Shown: in pieces, positions 60,336 to 64,000 of the stretch
Position numbering within the stretch: position 1 is the first letter of the stretch
Layout of the letters: every line of letters starts with the position of its first letter
Assembly: GCF_000423205.1 (NCBI RefSeq)
Contig: NZ_AUHN01000009.1
Span: 62,001-126,000 of the forward strand
Reading direction: 5' to 3'
Origin: Jonesia quinghaiensis DSM 15701
Lineage (GTDB): Bacteria > Actinomycetota > Actinomycetes > Actinomycetales > Cellulomonadaceae
DNA: 64,000 nucleotides
The notes under the pieces: model-generated
Databases searched by the model: none
What the model saw: only the letters and a program-made list of their open reading frames with translations
Told to the model about the DNA's origin: nothing
Position numbers and translations under genes: made by a program

Positions 60336-61271
60336 GTGAACACCGCCCCCTCCTCCCCTGTGCGTCTAGGCCTCGCGGCTGGAATAGGGGCATATGTCAT
60401 CTGGGGTTTCTTACCCTTTTACTTTGCCGCCATTGACGCAGCCTCACCATGGGAAATCATTGCGTGGCGCATCGTGTTCACAACAATATTTTGCCTCGCA
60501 CTCCTCGCAATAACAGGCACCCTGCGCACTGGGTGGCGGGCGGCGCGCCCCGCCTGGCTCAGCCTGACAGCCGCATCACTGCTCATTGTGATCAACTGGC
60601 TGGTCTACGTGTACGGGGTATCAACCAAGCACATCCTCGACACATCGTTGGGGTACTACATCAATCCCCTCGTCACCGTTTTGCTTGCCGTCATCGTGTT
60701 GCGGGAACGAATCCGTCCACTGCAATGGGTGGCCTTAGGTATTGGCGCAACCGCAGTACTTGTCATGACCGCCGGGTTGGGCAGGTTCCCGTGGATCGCA
60801 GTGGTGCTTGCTTGTTCCTTTGGGCTGTACTCACTCGTGAAAGCGAAAGTTGGTCGGCACATTGACTCCATCACGAGTTTGGCTGCAGAAACGATCATTT
60901 CCACTCCTGTTGCAGTGACACTGCTCGTACTCATTGGCACAACCAGCGGACTGAGTATTGCCGCTCACGGACCAACCCACCTGGGGCTGATACTTGCCTC
61001 AGGCATCGTCACTGGGCTCCCGCTCATCCTGTTCGGCACCGCAGCGAGACGCTTACCGCTGGCAACCGTGGGCATCTTGCAATATTTAGCGCCAACGCTG
61101 CAGTTCATCATCGGCTATCTGGTTTTTCATGAGCCGATGCCCACAGCACGTTGGGTCGGTTTTGCGCTGGTGTGGGTGGCGCTGACGTTCTTCACGATCG
61201 ATGCGGTGCGCCAAGCACGCAGTAGCCGACTGCGCCAACCCCGCGTGACCGATACAGTGGACCTCGCATAG
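60336..61271 (+). CDS. rarD: RarD-type EamA-family permease
   Basis: The 311-residue protein has about ten membrane helices and RarD marks such as GIGAYVIWGFLPFYFAAI, SPWEIIAWRIVF, LIVINWLVYVYGV and LGYYINPLVTVLLAVIVLRE. RarD proteins were linked to chloramphenicol sensitivity, but the substrate is unsettled. The start is GTG at 60336 with AGGA 8 nt upstream; a frame from 60234 runs through the untranslated region. Confidence 0.9.
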   Translation: MNTAPSSPVRLGLAAGIGAYVIWGFLPFYFAAIDAASPWEIIAWRIVFTTIFCLALLAITGTLRTGWRAARPAWLSLTAASLLIVINWLVYVYGVSTKHILDTSLGYYINPLVTVLLAVIVLRERIRPLQWVALGIGATAVLVMTAGLGRFPWIAVVLACSFGLYSLVKAKVGRHIDSITSLAAETIISTPVAVTLLVLIGTTSGLSIAAHGPTHLGLILASGIVTGLPLILFGTAARRLPLATVGILQYLAPTLQFIIGYLVFHEPMPTARWVGFALVWVALTFFTIDAVRQARSSRLRQPRVTDTVDLA

Positions 61272-61325
61272 ACTCTCCCCCACAAGACCGCTCAGGCTCA
61301 CCGCCTGCTAACCGATGGAGTTTTC

Positions 61326-61823
61326 ATGGCTGACTCATCAATGGACATCGTGTCGCGGGTTGACCGCCAAGAGGTGGACAACGCGCTCAACCAGGCTGCG
61401 AAAGAAATCTCGCAGCGCTACGACTTCAAAAACACGGGAGCCTCCATTGAGTGGTCTGGGACAGAAAAGATTGTCCTGACCGCAAACTCCTCTGAGCGAG
61501 TACTCGCTGTCCTTGATGTTTTCCAAACAAAACTCATCAAGCGCAACGTTTCACTCAAAGCATTCGACACCGATGACCGTGAACCTCAGGCCTCTGGCAA
61601 GGAATACCGCCTCGAGGGGGTCTTGAAGGAAGGGTTGGCCGGGGACCGCGCGAAAAAGGTCACCAAAATTATCCGTGAAGAAGGCCCAAAGGGAGTGAAA
61701 ACCCAAATCACCGGTGAGGAAGTTCGCGCAACCTCAAAGTCACGCGATGACCTCCAAGCCATTCAGCAACTACTGCGGGAATCTGACCTCGACTTCGCGG
61801 TGCAGTTCACCAACTACCGCTGA
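61326..61823 (+). CDS. yajQ: YajQ family nucleotide-binding protein (UPF0234)
   Basis: The 165-residue product has the family segments [37 protein letters not shown] and [17 protein letters not shown]. Some members bind cyclic di-GMP or tRNA; the role here is unknown. It starts 54 nt after rarD and precedes the HAD gene by 12 nt. Confidence 0.94.
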   Translation: MADSSMDIVSRVDRQEVDNALNQAAKEISQRYDFKNTGASIEWSGTEKIVLTANSSERVLAVLDVFQTKLIKRNVSLKAFDTDDREPQASGKEYRLEGVLKEGLAGDRAKKVTKIIREEGPKGVKTQITGEEVRATSKSRDDLQAIQQLLRESDLDFAVQFTNYR

Positions 61824-61835
61824 TATGCCGCGCTG

Positions 61836-62642
61836 ATGGCTCTGCCCCGCATCGTTGCCACCGACCTGGACGGCACACTGCTTCGTCGTGACCTCACCGT
61901 TTCTGATTTCACAAGGAACGTGTTGCAGGACCTTGAGCGGCGTGGCGTCCAGGTGGTTTTTGTCACTGCCCGCCCTCCGCGGTGGATGACTCCTCTCGCC
62001 CACATTGCCCCTGCTCACGGGCGCGCGATCTGCCTTAATGGTGCCTGCGTGTGGGATTTTGGTGCCCAACAAGCCACGCAAGTGCGGGGCTTTACTTACG
62101 ATGCTGTGGCGGGCATCGTTCGGGACCTGCGTAAGCGGCTGCCCGCAGTCACGTTCGCCGCAGAGCGTGTCAGTGGTGCTGTTCGAGAGGCAGATTTTGC
62201 GGTGCCCTCAGCACTGGAACACGGCATACTCATTGCCTCCGTTGAGACGATGAGAGACGAACCTACTGGCAAACTCTTGGCACGCTCCCCAGGCATGGAA
62301 GACGATGAGTTCTTCACCCATGTCTCAGAAGTTGTTGCCGACCGTGCCCTCCTCGCCTATTCAGGGGCACACGGCTTGGCCGAAATGACGGCACCAGGTG
62401 TGACAAAAGCCGCCGCACTTGAGCGCTGGGCCACTAGTCACGGTGTTAGCGCGCACGAGGTTGTGGCCTTTGGTGACATGCCCAACGACATCCCGATGCT
62501 GCGGTGGGCTGGTCTTGGTGTGGCAGTGGCAAATGCACACCAGGACGCACAGGCGCATGCCGATGCCCACACCACCAGCAACGATGACGATGGTGTCGCC
62601 CGGTTCCTTGCGGACCTCTACAACTTACCTACTCGGGGATAG
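61836..62642 (+). CDS. HAD-superfamily phosphatase, Cof/type IIB
   Basis: The 268-residue product has motif I ATDLDGTLL (Asp10, Asp12), motif II FVTARPP, a conserved Lys in GVTKAAALERWA and motif IV FGDMPNDIPMLRWAG. The cap between residues about 85 and 190 is the type IIB form. Such enzymes dephosphorylate sugar phosphates or cofactors; the substrate is unknown. Confidence 0.92.
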   Translation: MALPRIVATDLDGTLLRRDLTVSDFTRNVLQDLERRGVQVVFVTARPPRWMTPLAHIAPAHGRAICLNGACVWDFGAQQATQVRGFTYDAVAGIVRDLRKRLPAVTFAAERVSGAVREADFAVPSALEHGILIASVETMRDEPTGKLLARSPGMEDDEFFTHVSEVVADRALLAYSGAHGLAEMTAPGVTKAAALERWATSHGVSAHEVVAFGDMPNDIPMLRWAGLGVAVANAHQDAQAHADAHTTSNDDDGVARFLADLYNLPTRG

Positions 62643-62652
62643 CACGTAGGCA

Positions 62653-62679
62653 GGTGGGTGAGCATGTTTGTGACCCACC
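62653..62679. terminator. Possible terminator between convergent genes
   Basis: GGTGGGT and ACCCACC form a 7-bp stem with a 13-nt loop between the HAD gene and the membrane protein gene. The T tract is weak. Confidence 0.4.
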
Positions 62680-62685
62680 GCCGAA

Positions 62686-63927
62686 CTATCGCTGTTGCGC
62701 CAACACCAGATTCACCCAGAAAATCTCACCGGTGCGATACAACAGCACTCCACGGCGAGGATTTTTGGGATCCATCAGAAATATACTTGCGGTCTCTTTG
62801 TGTGGTGTAGCTGCGGACGGTTTGGCATCTGCCGCCAACTCGTTCAGGAAGATCCGCAAGCCGTGGGACCACCCACAGGCTTTGGTGAGCGCCACAGCCT
62901 GAATCACAGCGTGATGCCCACCATCAAGGCCCCCTGGCATCAAGTAAGGGCTCCGTGGCGCGGTGACTTCAGCGTGATTCCACGGCACTGAGATGGTCAT
63001 CAGTGGCATACGCCCCCAACGCACTCCTGGTAGCGGGAAACGGCGACCATCGACAGCCCCCACACACTGGGTGGCCACCCCTTGTGTGACGATACGGTGC
63101 ACCCTTCGAGGAGTCACATACCAGGATCGAAAGCCGAGGAGACCAAAAAGGAACACTGCACAAAGAATCGCCACTGCGAAAGTGGGGTCGTGGTACTCCC
63201 CTTGGGTTGTGATCTCGCACCATGACTCGGATATCAGAGTTGGCACCCAATCCCCCACCGTGTGGCTCTCCACCACTGACACAGTGCATGTTCCACCGTT
63301 GTCTTGGGCCACTGTCACGGTACTTTCTCCGACAGCGGTGATGGAAGCTAGCTTCCATTGAGCCTGATTGCGTTGTTCGATGACATGAGACATATACATA
63401 CCTGACGCCACGACACCTGCGAGGAGTACTACTGCAACGGTGACAATGCTGCGGCGCCCCACCGTGACCATGTCAATCTGACCCAAGACGTAGTGTGCCA
63501 GATCGTCTTGTAATGGCGCTCCATGAGAAACAGCACGCGACACAACCCGCTTCATGGTGCTGTGCCGCTTGACCAGGACGACAAGAGCACCCACCCATGA
63601 CAGCGCCATTCCTAGGCTAAGAACAATGGACAGAGGGTGTTGTAAGTCAGGATGGAAGATATCGAGAATGCTCAGCAACATCATAGGCGTACCAACAATG
63701 AGGGCAGTGACTGGTTGGCACCAGATCAGCACAACCAAAAAGCACCAGAGTGTAAAAATGATCGCGCTCACGACATTCGCGAGCATGCCACTCCATCCCA
63801 GTTCAGATGCAGTCAGTGGTGTCTCAGCATTCCACGGCGTGATTCCAGCGGCAGCAGTAAGACACAGCAAAAACACGACAAGAAGGGTTTGCTCGACTCG
63901 GGGGGTATCTGACCAGCGCACCCTCAC
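62686..63927 (-). CDS. Membrane protein of unknown function
   Basis: I do not recognise a family. The 413-residue product has hydrophobic segments near residues 15-30, 48-75, 77-90, 98-118, 160-178 and 250-268. Between the last two lies a domain of about 70 residues (TAVGESTVTVAQDNGGTCTV) with two cysteines (CTVSVV, SWCEITT), possibly extracytoplasmic; a soluble C-terminal part of about 140 residues follows. It has no enzymatic motif. It is probably expressed, given the clean frame facing the HAD gene. Confidence 0.6.
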   Translation of the reverse strand: MRVRWSDTPRVEQTLLVVFLLCLTAAAGITPWNAETPLTASELGWSGMLANVVSAIIFTLWCFLVVLIWCQPVTALIVGTPMMLLSILDIFHPDLQHPLSIVLSLGMALSWVGALVVLVKRHSTMKRVVSRAVSHGAPLQDDLAHYVLGQIDMVTVGRRSIVTVAVVLLAGVVASGMYMSHVIEQRNQAQWKLASITAVGESTVTVAQDNGGTCTVSVVESHTVGDWVPTLISESWCEITTQGEYHDPTFAVAILCAVFLFGLLGFRSWYVTPRRVHRIVTQGVATQCVGAVDGRRFPLPGVRWGRMPLMTISVPWNHAEVTAPRSPYLMPGGLDGGHHAVIQAVALTKACGWSHGLRIFLNELAADAKPSAATPHKETASIFLMDPKNPRRGVLLYRTGEIFWVNLVLAQQR

Positions 63928-64000
63928 ACTTTAGTGCGTGGGCGGCGCGGTTTATGCGTCCATCAAGACGAGTGACACGCTTGAGGACTGTACGGTCAGT
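63928..64000. other. Right window edge, nothing assignable
   Basis: Too short to identify a gene. A minus-strand frame ending at a TAA near 63952 could be the tail of an upstream gene, but only about 15 codons are visible. Confidence 0.3.

Noticed and set aside
63952..64000. C-terminal end of another minus-strand gene at the right edge
   Set aside because: Only about 15 codons are visible, too few to support a call.

Overview
The window comes from a moderately high-GC Gram-positive actinobacterium, most likely order Micrococcales; a Jonesia-like genus is a guess. The signs are the gene order tRNA-Trp / secE-nusG / rplK-rplA, the unit rpmG-hadA-hadB next to tRNA-Met and tRNA-Thr, GTG or TTG starts on rpoA, tuf, fusA, rpsL, rpmG and rpoB, a zinc-type S14, and an LPXTG cell-wall anchor.

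From about 47.5 kb down to 0 the minus strand carries one nearly continuous run of gene-expression genes. In transcription order it reads tRNA-Trp, secE, nusG, rplK-rplA, rplJ-rplL, rpoB-rpoC, rpsL-rpsG-fusA-tuf, the S10 block (rpsJ to rpsQ), the spc block (rplN to rplO), secY-adk, the alpha block (infA-rpmJ-rpsM-rpsK-rpoA-rplQ), truA-trhO, rplM-rpsI, glmM and the first part of def. Rho-independent-type hairpins separate most transcription units. Candidate promoters can be read before rpsL, secY, infA, rplJ and rpoB.

Two insertions break this run. Between adk and infA, where many bacteria carry map, sits a pair: a 982-residue STAND/MalT-type LuxR regulator and a 1473-residue LPXTG surface protein with four diverged repeats. 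Between them lies a phased array of GGTGA/GGGTGA half-sites that looks like the regulator's operator. A sequence one base away from the actinobacterial LexA box lies upstream of the regulator. Between rplQ and truA sits a plus-strand polyphosphate-glucokinase-like ROK kinase.

The right part (47.5-64 kb) is a mixed housekeeping and accessory region: two tRNA-Trp genes, a flavodoxin-domain protein, an adenosine-deaminase-family enzyme, a MYG1-family protein, a GntR regulator overlapping an alpha/beta hydrolase, an Atg22-type MFS protein, murB, two paralogous MFS genes divergent from a LacI regulator with a palindromic operator, hadB-hadA-rpmG, tRNA-Met, tRNA-Thr, tRNA-Tyr, a RarD-type permease, a YajQ protein, a Cof-type HAD phosphatase and an unrecognised membrane protein. 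I saw no CRISPR array, rRNA, phage gene, transposase or sortase.
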